Assembly: GCA_012523545.1 (NCBI GenBank)
Contig: JAAYIH010000049.1
Location: 107,841 to 144,592, forward strand
Source of the DNA: Bacillota bacterium
GTDB lineage: Bacteria; Bacillota; Proteinivoracia; UBA4975
DNA: 36,752 bases
Direction: 5' to 3'
Shown: positions 10,423 to 19,651 of the stretch, piece after piece
How the letters are laid out: each line of letters opens with the position of its first letter
Position numbering within the stretch: the stretch's first letter is position 1
Made by a program: the position numbers and the translations under genes
Notes under the pieces: model-generated
Seen by the model: only the letters and a program-made list of their open reading frames with translations
Databases searched by the model: none
Told to the model about the DNA's origin: nothing

Positions 10423-11582
10423 AAAACGGGAGCATGCTGGCGGTATTGGGCACTGTGGAAATTGAAGCCGGAGAGATTTCTCCCGAAGAATTTATTAACC
10501 GGGCGCGGGAGGCGGGCGCCAGATTATGGAATATCAGCGCTGTTGGCGGCAAAGTTCAATGCAAAACCGATATCTTCAGTTACAACAGGCTGGTGGCAGT
10601 CCAGAAGCAGACCGGCTGTACACTAACCGTTTTGAAAAAATCCGGCCTCTGTGTGCTTGCCCGGACGGTGTGGCTGCGCAAACTGCTGCTGGTTGGTTTT
10701 ATGGGGTTTTGGCTGACCCTTTACTTCTTGTCCGGTCTGGTTTGGCATATCAGAGTGGAAGGCGCCAGGACTCTGGATGAGGCTGAAATACTTGAATACG
10801 TTCGGTCCCTTGGGTTGGAGCAATGGGCCAGCATCCGGGACATCGACCTTAATCGCATGGAGAGAGAATTGACGCTGCGTTTTCCCGAAATTGCCTGGGT
10901 GGCGGTGGAAAGGCAGGGCACGCAAATAACCATTCGCATAGTGGAAAGAGAAGCAGATCCGCTCCAATTTGGCGTTCCAGTTGACATAGTTGCGGAGAAT
11001 GATGGTATAATAATTGAAATGAAGGTTATCCAGGGTATTCCCCTGGTTGAGCCGGGGATGACCGTAGCTAAAGGAGATGTGCTTATTTCCGGCTTTAAAG
11101 ATGAAAAGGGCATTGTAAATGCTGCCGGCTTCGTCAGGGCGTTGGTTTATATTGAAGGCTATGGCGAAGCTGCTGTTGAAGAGCGGGTAAAGGTATTTAC
11201 CGGCAATGAGTTTACAGCGCGATATTTAACTCTGGGAAACAAAAAAATTGCTTTGACCCGGCGCAATCACCGGTTCGCCCGCTTCGAGAAGGTTGAAACA
11301 CGGCGTTTTTTCAGGGGTAATCCCCGCATTCCCATCGGCTTGCTGGAGCAGCGCTACAGAGAAGTGGAACTGCAAACTGTGCGCCATACGCCGGAAGAGG
11401 CAAGAGAACTGGCCAGGGAAAGGGCAATGCTGCGGGCGCACCAGCAGCTGGGGGAGCATGCAGACCTGCTGGAAACGAAAGTCTATGACATTACCGCCGA
11501 CGATGTTTTTAGAGTCAAAGTGGTGCTTACTGCAGAGACCAGAATCGGCCGGCAGAAGGCTCAGGCCAAGGGGGAAAATTAA
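10419..11582 (+). CDS. yqfD: YqfD, sporulation membrane protein
   Basis: A 387-residue protein with a cytoplasmic N-terminal part, one strong membrane segment at about residues 87-110 (LLLVGFMGFWLTLYFLSGLV) and an external C-terminal part. The pattern WHIRVEGARTLDEAEILEYV followed by FPEIAWVAVERQGTQITIRIVE is the POTRA-like region seen in YqfD proteins. Length is close to the Bacillus protein. It overlaps yqfC by four bases and is followed by phoH with no gap. It is likely to act at the spore membrane interface; the exact function is unknown. Confidence 0.9.
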   Translation: MKNGSMLAVLGTVEIEAGEISPEEFINRAREAGARLWNISAVGGKVQCKTDIFSYNRLVAVQKQTGCTLTVLKKSGLCVLARTVWLRKLLLVGFMGFWLTLYFLSGLVWHIRVEGARTLDEAEILEYVRSLGLEQWASIRDIDLNRMERELTLRFPEIAWVAVERQGTQITIRIVEREADPLQFGVPVDIVAENDGIIIEMKVIQGIPLVEPGMTVAKGDVLISGFKDEKGIVNAAGFVRALVYIEGYGEAAVEERVKVFTGNEFTARYLTLGNKKIALTRRNHRFARFEKVETRRFFRGNPRIPIGLLEQRYREVELQTVRHTPEEARELARERAMLRAHQQLGEHADLLETKVYDITADDVFRVKVVLTAETRIGRQKAQAKGEN

Positions 11583-12536
11583 TTGACCGATAGTTGCCTT
11601 ATCACACTGAGCAACGGCGAGGCTGTAAAATTGCTGGGAGCCCAGGACAGACACCTCAATTTGTTTAATGACCTGGGGGTTAATCTGGTGCAAACCGACG
11701 ACGGTTTGTTAATCACCGGCAATTCTCCTCACAAAGAACATGTCTATGCTGTAATCCGGCATCTTTTGTCTGTTATCAGGGCCGGTCATACGCCCAGCCA
11801 GGAAGAAATTCAGTACTTGCTGGCCAATTACAGCGAGAGCAGGCCTGAGTTCAAAACACTATACCGCGAGGAAATTTTAATTACCCCCCGCGGCAAAAAG
11901 ATTTTTGCCAAGACGGCAGGTCAGCAACGCTACCTGCAGGCAATCAGGAACAACGATTTGGTGTTTGGCATCGGGCCAGCGGGAACCGGCAAGACTTATC
12001 TCGCCGTCGCCATGGCGGTTAGGGCGTTAAAGGACAAGCAGATCGCCAAAATAATCCTTACCAGGCCTGCCATTGAAGCCGGAGAACGCCTGGGCTTTTT
12101 GCCCGGGGACCTTCAGGACAAAGTGGATCCTTACTTGCGGCCACTGTACGATGCGCTTATGGAATTTTTGGGCGTCGACAGCTATCAAAAGTATATGGAA
12201 AAGGGCATCATTGAAGTGGCGCCCTTAGCATATATGCGGGGTCGAACTTTAAATGACGCCTTTATCATTTTGGACGAAGCGCAAAATACTACTCCCGAAC
12301 AAATGAAAATGTTTCTTACCCGTTTTGGCTTTGGTTCCAAAGCCATCGTAACGGGGGACATAACCCAGATTGACCTGCCGCGGGAGACCGTTTCGGGACT
12401 GCGCCAGGTGTTGCAAATTTTGCGCGGCATCAAGGGAATCGAAGTTATTACGTTGGACGAGACAGATATTATCCGCCACAGGCTGGTGGCCGATATCGTC
12501 AGGGCCTATGCCGAGCATGCAAAACGGCGAAAGTGA
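11583..12536 (+). CDS. phoH: PhoH-like ATPase
   Basis: A 317-residue PhoH-family P-loop ATPase. Walker A is GPAGTGKT (131-138) and Walker B is FIILDEAQ (227-234). TRPAIEAGERLGFLPGD and RFGFGSKAIVTGDITQ are further family signatures. An N-terminal KH-like domain covers about the first 100 residues, which fits RNA-related work; neighbouring ybeY and era support a link to ribosome maturation. It begins with TTG directly after the yqfD stop, behind AAGGGGGA (about 11568-11575). The 3' end carries the ribosome site for the next gene. Confidence 0.94.
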   Translation: MTDSCLITLSNGEAVKLLGAQDRHLNLFNDLGVNLVQTDDGLLITGNSPHKEHVYAVIRHLLSVIRAGHTPSQEEIQYLLANYSESRPEFKTLYREEILITPRGKKIFAKTAGQQRYLQAIRNNDLVFGIGPAGTGKTYLAVAMAVRALKDKQIAKIILTRPAIEAGERLGFLPGDLQDKVDPYLRPLYDALMEFLGVDSYQKYMEKGIIEVAPLAYMRGRTLNDAFIILDEAQNTTPEQMKMFLTRFGFGSKAIVTGDITQIDLPRETVSGLRQVLQILRGIKGIEVITLDETDIIRHRLVADIVRAYAEHAKRRK

Positions 12537-12546
12537 GGTGAGATTT

Positions 12547-14697
12547 GTGCACAGGCTCCGGGACAAGGTTTTCAGCGCAGTTAATTTTAAACGACACTTC
12601 AACACACCATGGTTCAAAGTAACCCAGGCAGTGGTGCTTTTTTTGGCAGTATATGCCACTGTCGTCGTTGGCATTCTTCCCACTCAATACGCCCTAGAAG
12701 TTGGACAAATCTCCCCCGAAACCATATATGCTCCCCGCACTGTCATCGATCATGCCGCCACCAATGCCGCCCGCAACAGAGCGGCGGAACAGGTAGCGCC
12801 TGTCTATCTGCCCGATTCTTCGGTGGAGCCAAAGATTATCAGTTCAGTCACCGATGTGTTGCACTATTTAATAGAGTTGCCCCGGCCGCCCCAAGGAGAC
12901 CAACAACAGGCGGATGAAACGGCTGAAAACGGAATTACCCTGGAGGACCTGGCCAGGGAGCTTCTGCAAAACCATCCCGATGTCGGTTCTCTGGATGTGG
13001 CCATGGCTTTGCTGGCTGTTCCGTTGGATACCCTGCAAGAGTGCGCTGAACTTACCGAGAATCTCATCAGGTCCAGCATGCAGGCCGGGGTCAAAGCTGA
13101 TGAAGTAGACGAGCATGTGCAGGAGATCAGCAGCAACATTTATCAGGCTCAATTCCCTTCGGTTTTAGCGGAGCTCATCGTCGGCAGGCTGGAGGACAAT
13201 TTTACCTTCAATCTGGTTTTTTCGCCCGAGGAAACTGAAAATGCGCGGCGCAGAGCCATGGATGCCGTGGAGGAGATCCGCATCCTCAAGGACGCCAAAA
13301 TAATAGACAAGGGCGAACTGGTTACCGAAGAACACCTTTCCCAACTGTATGCCCTCGGCATGTTGCATACCAGCGTGCCATACGGTTATTACCTGGGCCT
13401 GGCAGGCCTGGTGCTTTGCATTTTTCTCAGCTGGAGCTACTACCTTTATAAATTCAGGCCGAATATTTTTAACCGCTCCGACCGCCTGTGGCTTTTGGCA
13501 ATGATTGTCCTGCTGACGCTGTGGGCTGCCAAGCTGTTTGGCGGCATGCTCTTCGATACAGGCGCGCCTTACCTGACGCCGGCCAGTTTGGCAACCCTGT
13601 TGATTACCATCATTTTCGACGTCCACTTGTCCTTGTTCTTTGGTGCCACTCTGTCTGTCCTCATCGCCATTATGGCGGGCAACGAACTGAATATCCTTGT
13701 GGTTGCCCTTATTGGCAGTATTGTAGGTGCATACAGCGTAACCCATGTCAACCAAAGGTCGGACTTGACCCGAGCCGGGTTGCTGGTGGCCTGCGCCAAT
13801 GCCTTTGCCATTCTGGGCATCATACTGATTGGGGACGGGTTTGCCTTTACCCAGGCCTCGTTGCAGAGAACTTTCGCCGATGTCGCCATGGGCGTGGGCG
13901 GCGGCATTTTGGCCTCGGTGTTTGCCATCGGTTTGTTGCCCTTTTTTGAGATGTCCTTTGGCATTACCACATCAGTGCGTCTGCTGGAACTGGCCAACCC
14001 CAACCAACCGCCTCTTAAACGGTTGTTGCTGGAAGCGCCGGGGACGTACCACCACAGCATTCTGGTGGGGAATTTGGCAGAAGCTGCTGCCGAAGTAGTC
14101 GGAGCCGATCCCGTCCTGGCCCGGGTAGGTGCCTATTACCACGATATCGGCAAGCTGGCACGTCCCTATTTCTTTATTGAAAATCAGTTCCAGGGGAACA
14201 ATCCCCACGACAGAATTCCTCCCAGCCTCAGCAGCATGATTCTGACCGCCCACGTTCGGGGCGGCGTCGAGCTGGCTGAGCAATACAGACTGCCGCCGGT
14301 TATCAAAGATATCATCCAGCAACACCACGGCGATACCCTTATCGGATATTTTTACCACCGCGCCCTGTCGGAGCGCGGAGGCAAAGACAATCTCCTGGAG
14401 GAAAAATTCAGGTATGACGGGCCCAAGCCTCAGTTTAAAGAGGCGGGAATAATCATGCTGGCCGATTCGGTGGAGGCCGCGGTGCGTTCTCTGGCCCAGC
14501 CCAATCAATTCCGTATCAGGGGCATGATTAACCGGATTATTCAGGACAAACTGGCCGACGGCCAGTTGGATCACTGTGACCTGACCCTTAAAGACCTGAA
14601 CATGATTGCAGAAGCTTTTGCGCGGGTTATGACCGGCATTTACCACAAACGTATCGCTTATCCCACCGAGCAGGATCTGGCTAACGCGGGATCGTAA
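12547..14697 (+). CDS. pgpH: PgpH, 7TM-HD cyclic-di-AMP phosphodiesterase
   Basis: A 716-residue membrane HD phosphodiesterase (yqfF position). A first membrane segment at about 23-40 is followed by an extracellular domain with APRTVID and a long helical stretch. About seven membrane segments lie between residues 280 and 475. The cytoplasmic HD domain begins YHHSILVGNLAEAAAEVVGA and carries YYHDIGK at about 530-536, with further metal ligands at TAHVRGG and QQHHGDT. It degrades c-di-AMP to pApA in relatives. GTG 12547 is chosen because AGGTGA (12536-12541) is five bases upstream; the longer frame extends far into phoH. Confidence 0.93.
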   Translation: MHRLRDKVFSAVNFKRHFNTPWFKVTQAVVLFLAVYATVVVGILPTQYALEVGQISPETIYAPRTVIDHAATNAARNRAAEQVAPVYLPDSSVEPKIISSVTDVLHYLIELPRPPQGDQQQADETAENGITLEDLARELLQNHPDVGSLDVAMALLAVPLDTLQECAELTENLIRSSMQAGVKADEVDEHVQEISSNIYQAQFPSVLAELIVGRLEDNFTFNLVFSPEETENARRRAMDAVEEIRILKDAKIIDKGELVTEEHLSQLYALGMLHTSVPYGYYLGLAGLVLCIFLSWSYYLYKFRPNIFNRSDRLWLLAMIVLLTLWAAKLFGGMLFDTGAPYLTPASLATLLITIIFDVHLSLFFGATLSVLIAIMAGNELNILVVALIGSIVGAYSVTHVNQRSDLTRAGLLVACANAFAILGIILIGDGFAFTQASLQRTFADVAMGVGGGILASVFAIGLLPFFEMSFGITTSVRLLELANPNQPPLKRLLLEAPGTYHHSILVGNLAEAAAEVVGADPVLARVGAYYHDIGKLARPYFFIENQFQGNNPHDRIPPSLSSMILTAHVRGGVELAEQYRLPPVIKDIIQQHHGDTLIGYFYHRALSERGGKDNLLEEKFRYDGPKPQFKEAGIIMLADSVEAAVRSLAQPNQFRIRGMINRIIQDKLADGQLDHCDLTLKDLNMIAEAFARVMTGIYHKRIAYPTEQDLANAGS

Positions 14698-14709
14698 GGG
14701 GGCCGTGCT

Positions 14710-15147
14710 GTGGAACTGTCCCTGTGGATTGAGTTGGACTGTATCTCCCGGGAACAAAGGTCGGCAATGAACGGTTTGACTGATAATATTCGCAGTGCCG
14801 TTGAGGTGACTTTTGGCCGGCTGGAGCAACATGTCGTCCATATCATCGTCGTCTCTGACGAGTACATGCGCCAATTAAACCGGGATTATCGGCATCGGGA
14901 CTACGTTACCGATGTCCTCAGCTTTCCCATGGGAGAAGAGAGCGAAGTAACGGGGGAAATTTATCTGTGCTGGTCCAGGATTTTAAGCCAGGCTGAAGAG
15001 TACGGCCACTCCTGGCAGAGGGAATTTTCTTTTCTTGCCGTGCACGGTATTTTGCACCTGCTGGGGTATGATCATCATGAAGAACCCTGCCCCCGCATGC
15101 GCCAAATGGAAGAGCTGATCCTCAGGCGGGCAGGAATGGGGAGGTAA
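14710..15147 (+). CDS. ybeY: YbeY, rRNA maturation endoribonuclease
   Basis: A 145-residue zinc-dependent RNase involved in 16S rRNA 3'-end processing and ribosome quality control. The metal motif HGILHLLGYDH is near residues 113-123, and YRHRDYVTDVLSFPM is the second family signature. GTG 14710 lies seven bases after AAGGGGG (14696-14702). It sits between pgpH and dgkA as in Bacillus, four bases before dgkA. Confidence 0.95.
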   Translation: MELSLWIELDCISREQRSAMNGLTDNIRSAVEVTFGRLEQHVVHIIVVSDEYMRQLNRDYRHRDYVTDVLSFPMGEESEVTGEIYLCWSRILSQAEEYGHSWQREFSFLAVHGILHLLGYDHHEEPCPRMRQMEELILRRAGMGR

Positions 15148-15151
15148 CAGT

Positions 15152-15520
15152 TTGCGGGCCAAAACCCTGTGGGAAAGTTTTAAATATGCCGGTCAGGGCT
15201 TTGCATACAGTTTTAAAACGCAACGCAACTTCAGAATACACTGTGCTTTTACCATGCTTTTGGCGGTCGCGATTTCGGTCCTCAACTTGTCTCCAGGCGA
15301 AATTCTGTTTCTCCTTTCCGCCGCCTTTGCCGTTCTGGTCAGCGAGTTAATAAACACTGCCATTGAAAAGACCATTGATCTGCACACCACTGCGTACCAC
15401 CCTTTGGCAAAAACGGCCAAAAACTGCGCAGCAGCGGCGGTGTTGCTGGCGGCGGTGTATGCTGTTATTGTCGCCCTGATCATTTTCCTGCCCGTATTTT
15501 TAGAAATGGTGAGGGGGTAG
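15152..15520 (+). CDS. dgkA: DgkA, undecaprenol/diacylglycerol kinase
   Basis: A 122-residue integral membrane kinase. The active-site signature VSELINTAIEKTIDL is at about residues 62-76 and three membrane helices can be drawn. Gram-positive members phosphorylate undecaprenol for cell-wall lipid recycling. The start is TTG 15152, six bases after GAGGT (15141-15145). The gene ends five bases before the first DUF881 gene. Bacillus has cdd next; here two extra genes intervene. Confidence 0.93.
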   Translation: MRAKTLWESFKYAGQGFAYSFKTQRNFRIHCAFTMLLAVAISVLNLSPGEILFLLSAAFAVLVSELINTAIEKTIDLHTTAYHPLAKTAKNCAAAAVLLAAVYAVIVALIIFLPVFLEMVRG

Positions 15521-15524
15521 ATCC

Positions 15525-16559
15525 GTGCGCCCGGGAATGAAATTGCTGTATGGGTTAATGGCGTTGGCGCTGTTGCTCAGCGTTGTTCTGATCCTCAATG
15601 CTCTGGGATTAATTCGCTTTGAGGCGGAAGAATTCCAAATGGCCAAAAACTATGCCCTCAACCTGTTGGAATATAACCTGGAATTGGCTTCCGAATTCAA
15701 AGTTCCGAAAACCGATCTCCGGGTTAATCTGAATTACAGAAGGCTGAAGGACCAAATCAACAACGCCGGTACGCCCGAAGAACTGTACCATATTATCCTG
15801 ACTGAAATGAAGCGCTTTGAACAAATTATCCGTGAACAGGCCGATATCAATTTAGCCAACTCTCTTTCCCAGGCTATCCTCAATGATCCTCGCCTGGGCT
15901 ACCTGACAGAATCAGCCGAGGTGACTATCAATTTCCTCGCCGACAGCACAACTATAGTGGGCGGAGAATTTTTGCACCAAATGACAGTAGACAGGATACT
16001 GTCATACAAAGTGCCCAGCGGCCTGAGCCTGCAAACGCTGACAATTGTCGTCGATGTTTCCGGCAACCGTCCGACCACCAGAATCAAGGAACCCCTGATG
16101 GCACAGGATCCGCTGCAGCATATGCAAAATCAATACATGTTTCTGGAACAGGAATTCAATAACCTGCGGTCCTTGTCCGGGTATGGGGAGATGCTTGGTC
16201 CCGGTCTCATCATTTCGCTTATGGATGCCGATGGCGAAATATATGATCAGAACCAAATTATTCACGACGTTGATGTGCAACAGGTCGTGCATTATTTGTA
16301 TGCCGGCGGAGCCCGGGGGATCTCGGTAGGGGAACGCAGGCTGACGGCTACCAGTTCCATCCGTTGTGTAGGCGGCCCAATATTAATCAATTACCAGCCC
16401 GTCCCTGTCAAGCCGCTTGTCATAAAAGCTGTAGGTGATCCTGAAGCTATGCTGGAGGTTGTCCAGCCCCTGTTGGACAGCTATGTGCGAGAGCGCAGCC
16501 TGAGGGTGCAAGTGGAAACTGTTTCCGAACTGCGCTTGCCCGGCCAGCCCTTGCGTTAG
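15525..16559 (+). CDS. DUF881 membrane protein, first of a tandem pair
   Basis: A 344-residue protein with one N-terminal membrane anchor (LLYGLMALALLLSVVLILNA) and an external part. Residues about 200-340 match the DUF881 (YlxW/YlxX-like) pattern: LRSLSGYGEMLGPGLIISL, a conserved HDVDVQQVVHYLYAGGARGI, then SSIRCVGGPILIN and VIKAVGDPEAML. Residues 30-195 form an extra domain I do not recognise; DUF881 proteins are usually shorter, about 240 residues. The start is GTG 15525 behind GAGGGGG (15511-15517). No catalytic site is evident. Relatives lie near cell-division or wall genes, so an envelope role is plausible but inferred. Confidence 0.8.
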   Translation: MRPGMKLLYGLMALALLLSVVLILNALGLIRFEAEEFQMAKNYALNLLEYNLELASEFKVPKTDLRVNLNYRRLKDQINNAGTPEELYHIILTEMKRFEQIIREQADINLANSLSQAILNDPRLGYLTESAEVTINFLADSTTIVGGEFLHQMTVDRILSYKVPSGLSLQTLTIVVDVSGNRPTTRIKEPLMAQDPLQHMQNQYMFLEQEFNNLRSLSGYGEMLGPGLIISLMDADGEIYDQNQIIHDVDVQQVVHYLYAGGARGISVGERRLTATSSIRCVGGPILINYQPVPVKPLVIKAVGDPEAMLEVVQPLLDSYVRERSLRVQVETVSELRLPGQPLR

Positions 16560-16571
16560 GAGGTGGAAGGT

Positions 16572-17609
16572 ATGGCTCGCCAGCTCAGGATTGTGCAAAT
16601 TTATGCGGCCGTCGTCCTTGCCGTCAACATTTTTTTGGCAGCTACCCAGATTCCCTGGAAAGAGCTGGGCAATCAGCCCAACCTGGATTTTTCCAAGGAA
16701 TTTGCCAGTAATATAGTTATGAGCTTGCAGGAGTTGGCCCAGGAGTTGGGAATCGCTGAGCGTTCCAACGTCAAGCAGGCGTTGGCAAAATTGCACTACG
16801 ATGCTTACCTGGCAGAAAGCAGGGCCGATTTGGCCAACATCATTCAGAACGCAGCCGCTGATACCAGAGAGTTAATTATCTCGGAATATATTAATGCCAG
16901 CGGTGAACAGGTACTGATTACCCTGAACAACGCCACCGAGGTGCAGAATTTTTCCGGCAAAACAACGCTCAGTCTCAAACCTCATGCCCAAGGAGGTTAT
17001 TACGCCGAGGAGCCGCATATTTTGCGGCAAGACACCCTTGAGCAGCTCAGCGCTGTACCTTCCCTGTTCAGTTTTGCTTCTTTCCAGCGCTACTACGAGA
17101 CATACCGTGACCAGGCCACCTTGCACGTTGAAATTGAAAACGGCAAGGCTCAGCTGATTGTTCCGCACAGCGAGCAGGATACCCTGCGCTACTGGGAGCG
17201 GGAGTTGCAGAATTTGCGCAGCGATTATGCCCGCTATTCCAGGATGGCCGGATTTTCCGAGGTCTCAGGACCCGGGATTACCATTACCATATCCGAAATA
17301 TTCTTTCCCCTGGAAGCCCAGGAATTGCGGCAAATAGTCAGCGAGCTGTACTCGGCTGGGGCCATTGCCATAGCCATAAACGGATACCGCCTGGCAGTTA
17401 ACAGTTATATAATCGAATCTGAAGGTGGAATCAGCGTAGACGGGTTTTCCATCGACCCCAGTCTGGTAACAATAGAGGCTGTGGGAGATCAACAAACCCT
17501 GATTACAGGCATTGACCTGCTTTTCAACGTCGGCCTGGGCATGTATGATGCTTTCCATGTGGATATTGACACCTACGATAAACTGGTCCTCCCCGGCAAA
17601 ATTCAGTGA
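16572..17609 (+). CDS. DUF881-like membrane protein, second of a tandem pair
   Basis: A 345-residue protein with the same layout as its upstream neighbour: an N-terminal anchor (IYAAVVLAVNIFLAA), a middle domain and a C-terminal DUF881-like domain. Matching pieces are YSRMAGFSEVSGPGITITI, VSELYSAGAIAIAINGYRL and VTIEAVGDQQTLI. The HDxD stretch is replaced by PLEAQELRQIV and the SIRCxG stretch by YIIESEGGI, so it is the more diverged copy. ATG 16572 follows AGGAGGT (16558-16564); GTG 16563 would lie in the ribosome site. The two products may form a heteromer; this is inference from paralogy and adjacency. Confidence 0.72.
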   Translation: MARQLRIVQIYAAVVLAVNIFLAATQIPWKELGNQPNLDFSKEFASNIVMSLQELAQELGIAERSNVKQALAKLHYDAYLAESRADLANIIQNAAADTRELIISEYINASGEQVLITLNNATEVQNFSGKTTLSLKPHAQGGYYAEEPHILRQDTLEQLSAVPSLFSFASFQRYYETYRDQATLHVEIENGKAQLIVPHSEQDTLRYWERELQNLRSDYARYSRMAGFSEVSGPGITITISEIFFPLEAQELRQIVSELYSAGAIAIAINGYRLAVNSYIIESEGGISVDGFSIDPSLVTIEAVGDQQTLITGIDLLFNVGLGMYDAFHVDIDTYDKLVLPGKIQ

Positions 17610-17622
17610 GGGGTGAAGCAAT

Positions 17623-18042
17623 GTGGATGCGGCTTTAAAGATGCGCCTGGTACAATCGGCCCTGGAAGCCAGGAAAAATGCTTATGTGCCATATTCCGGT
17701 TACAGAGTCGGGGCGGCGGTGGCCACCAAAGAGGGCTCTATTTACTCGGGATGCAACATAGAAAATGCGTCCTACGGCCTGACCAACTGCGCCGAGCGCA
17801 CAGCTATATTTAAGGCTGTTTCCCAGGGTGAAAGGGATTTTATTGGCCTGGCGGTGGCTGTGGACGGCAGCCGGCCCGCCTCACCTTGCGGAGCCTGTCG
17901 TCAGGTCATCAGGGAGTTTTTTGATGATGAAACCGAAATATTCCTGGTAAACGAAAACGGCCAAGGCATCTGTACCACTATCGCCAGACTCTTGCCGGAC
18001 GGGTTTACCAAGGAAAATATGGGGGGTTATGGCAATAGTTAA
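17623..18042 (+). CDS. cdd: Cytidine deaminase
   Basis: A 139-residue zinc enzyme that deaminates cytidine and deoxycytidine in pyrimidine salvage. The zinc and proton-transfer residues are C56-A-E58 (TNCAERTA) and the pair C89/C92 (SPCGACRQ), the arrangement of the small tetrameric class. SGCNIENASYG binds the sugar. The start is GTG 17623 behind GAGGGGTGA (from 17608); an ATG two bases earlier is in another frame. Its last codons overlap era by 14 bases, and the era ribosome site GGGGGG lies within it. Confidence 0.95.
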   Translation: MDAALKMRLVQSALEARKNAYVPYSGYRVGAAVATKEGSIYSGCNIENASYGLTNCAERTAIFKAVSQGERDFIGLAVAVDGSRPASPCGACRQVIREFFDDETEIFLVNENGQGICTTIARLLPDGFTKENMGGYGNS

Positions 18043-18898
18043 GAGCGGCTTTGCAGCTGTTACCGGCCTTGCCAACGCTGGTAAGTCGACCCTTATCAAC
18101 GGCCTGATGCAGGAGCGCTTGCTCATCACTTCGGAGAAAAAGCAGACTACCCGTAATCAGATTCGGTGCATATTGACAGGAGAGGATTACCAGATTATCC
18201 TGGTGGATACCCCCGGCATCCACCAGCCCAAAAACAAGCTGGGGGAATACATGCTCAGGGAGGTTGCCTCCGCCATAAAAAACAGCGACGTTGTCCTGTA
18301 CATCGTCGATGCAACCAACCCGGATGTGGATTTGTTTTCTAACTTCACAATTGCCAAGCCGGTAATTTTAGCCCTCAATAAAGTGGATTTGCTCTCTCCG
18401 GCCGACACCGAAGCGCTGGTTGCTCAATTCAGCGCCGACCCGCGCTTTGCGGCGGTGGTGCCGGTGGCCGCCCTGCATGGCCAGAATCTGGACCGTTTAA
18501 TTGCGGTCATCAAAGATTTTTTGCCTGCCGGCGATTTCTTGTACCCGCCTGACCAGGTAATGGACGCCAATTTCCGCTTTATTGCTGCTGAACTGATCAG
18601 GGAGCAGGCCCTGCTGCACCTCGACGATGAAGTGCCCCACGGCATCGCAGTGGAAATCGATGAATTCAAAGAAGATGAACGTGAAGCCAGAATTTCGGCG
18701 ACAATCAATGTTGAAAAAGAATCCCATAAAGGCATAGTCATCGGACGGGGAGGCAGCATGCTCAAAAAAATCGGCAGCTCTGCGCGCCTGAAAATCCAGG
18801 AGGCAATGGATAAGACCGTGCATCTTAAGCTGTGGGTGTCGGTTAAAAAGAACTGGCGCAAAGATCCCAATCAACTGAAATGGCTGGGGTATAAATGA
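18029..18898 (+). CDS. era: Era, ribosome-assembly GTPase
   Basis: A 289-residue GTPase that binds the 3' end of 16S rRNA during small-subunit assembly. G1 is GLANAGKS (13-20), G3 DTPG (60-63) and G4 NKVD (117-120). The C-terminal KH domain shows GIVIGRGGSMLKKIG (235-249). The P-loop is unusual: most Era proteins read GRPNVGKS, but the invariant G-x4-GKS is intact, so activity is expected. It overlaps cdd upstream and recO downstream (ATGA), giving tight coupling. Confidence 0.95.
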   Translation: MAIVKSGFAAVTGLANAGKSTLINGLMQERLLITSEKKQTTRNQIRCILTGEDYQIILVDTPGIHQPKNKLGEYMLREVASAIKNSDVVLYIVDATNPDVDLFSNFTIAKPVILALNKVDLLSPADTEALVAQFSADPRFAAVVPVAALHGQNLDRLIAVIKDFLPAGDFLYPPDQVMDANFRFIAAELIREQALLHLDDEVPHGIAVEIDEFKEDEREARISATINVEKESHKGIVIGRGGSMLKKIGSSARLKIQEAMDKTVHLKLWVSVKKNWRKDPNQLKWLGYK

Positions 18899-19650
18899 GG
18901 CTGGAAAAACACACCGGTTTTGTGGTCTACGGTTTTCCGTTGGGTGAAGCGGACCAGATTGTCTCCTGTTTCACCAGCGAGGGGAATCTGGTAAAGTTCA
19001 TCGCCAAGGGCAGCCGCAAAATTAAAAGCCGCTTCGCCGCTTCGGTCCAGCTCTTTAACCTGGCGGAGTTTGTGCTATATAAATCCAAAGGCCTGCCCTA
19101 TCTCCGGCAGGCCGCAATTATTGACAGCTTTGCGCCTGTGCGCCGTGATTGGCAAAAAAGCGGCGCTGCTTTTGCTGTCGCCGAGCTCTGCCGGTTGCTG
19201 ATTGGGGAGGAGGCGGGCGAACAGGCAGTTTTCAGACATGTGCTGGCATACATGCTCCACCTTCGGGACCGGGATTATGTGCCGCTGACCTTTGATGCCT
19301 TTCGCTGGCAGTTGGCGGCAGCGTTGGGTTATGGCATGCAGACCGAACGCTGTGCGATTTGCCGGCAGGCCGCGCGCAGCGGCTGCATGGATTGGAGCCA
19401 GGGGGGCCTGGTCTGCCCGCGTTGCCGTTCCCGCACAGGTGGGGTTGGCGTTGATGTCCGTCATTTGGCCTTGCTCCGCACCCTGAGCCGGTGTTCTTTT
19501 GCCGAAAGCGATAAGCTGGCGGTGAATGGCAACCTGCAACGCCACTGCGCCCGGCTGGTCGACGATCTAATATTTTGGCTTACAGAGGGAAAGACTAAAG
19601 CACAGGCTTTCCGCAAGCTGTTTGAAGAACTGAGGTGCAGGAGCGAGTAA
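18895..19650 (+). CDS. recO: RecO, recombination mediator
   Basis: A 251-residue protein that loads RecA in the RecFOR pathway and anneals SSB-coated DNA. The N-terminal OB fold carries GFVVYGFPLGEADQIVSCFT, and SRKIKSRFAASVQLF is typical. A four-cysteine zinc site is formed by C153, C156, C174 and C177 (CAIC and CPRC). The era-recO order is conserved across Firmicutes. The gene ends one base before the start of the glycyl-tRNA synthetase-like gene, whose ribosome site (CAGGAG, 19638-19643) is inside recO. Confidence 0.94.
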   Translation: MRLEKHTGFVVYGFPLGEADQIVSCFTSEGNLVKFIAKGSRKIKSRFAASVQLFNLAEFVLYKSKGLPYLRQAAIIDSFAPVRRDWQKSGAAFAVAELCRLLIGEEAGEQAVFRHVLAYMLHLRDRDYVPLTFDAFRWQLAAALGYGMQTERCAICRQAARSGCMDWSQGGLVCPRCRSRTGGVGVDVRHLALLRTLSRCSFAESDKLAVNGNLQRHCARLVDDLIFWLTEGKTKAQAFRKLFEELRCRSE

Positions 19651-19651
19651 A

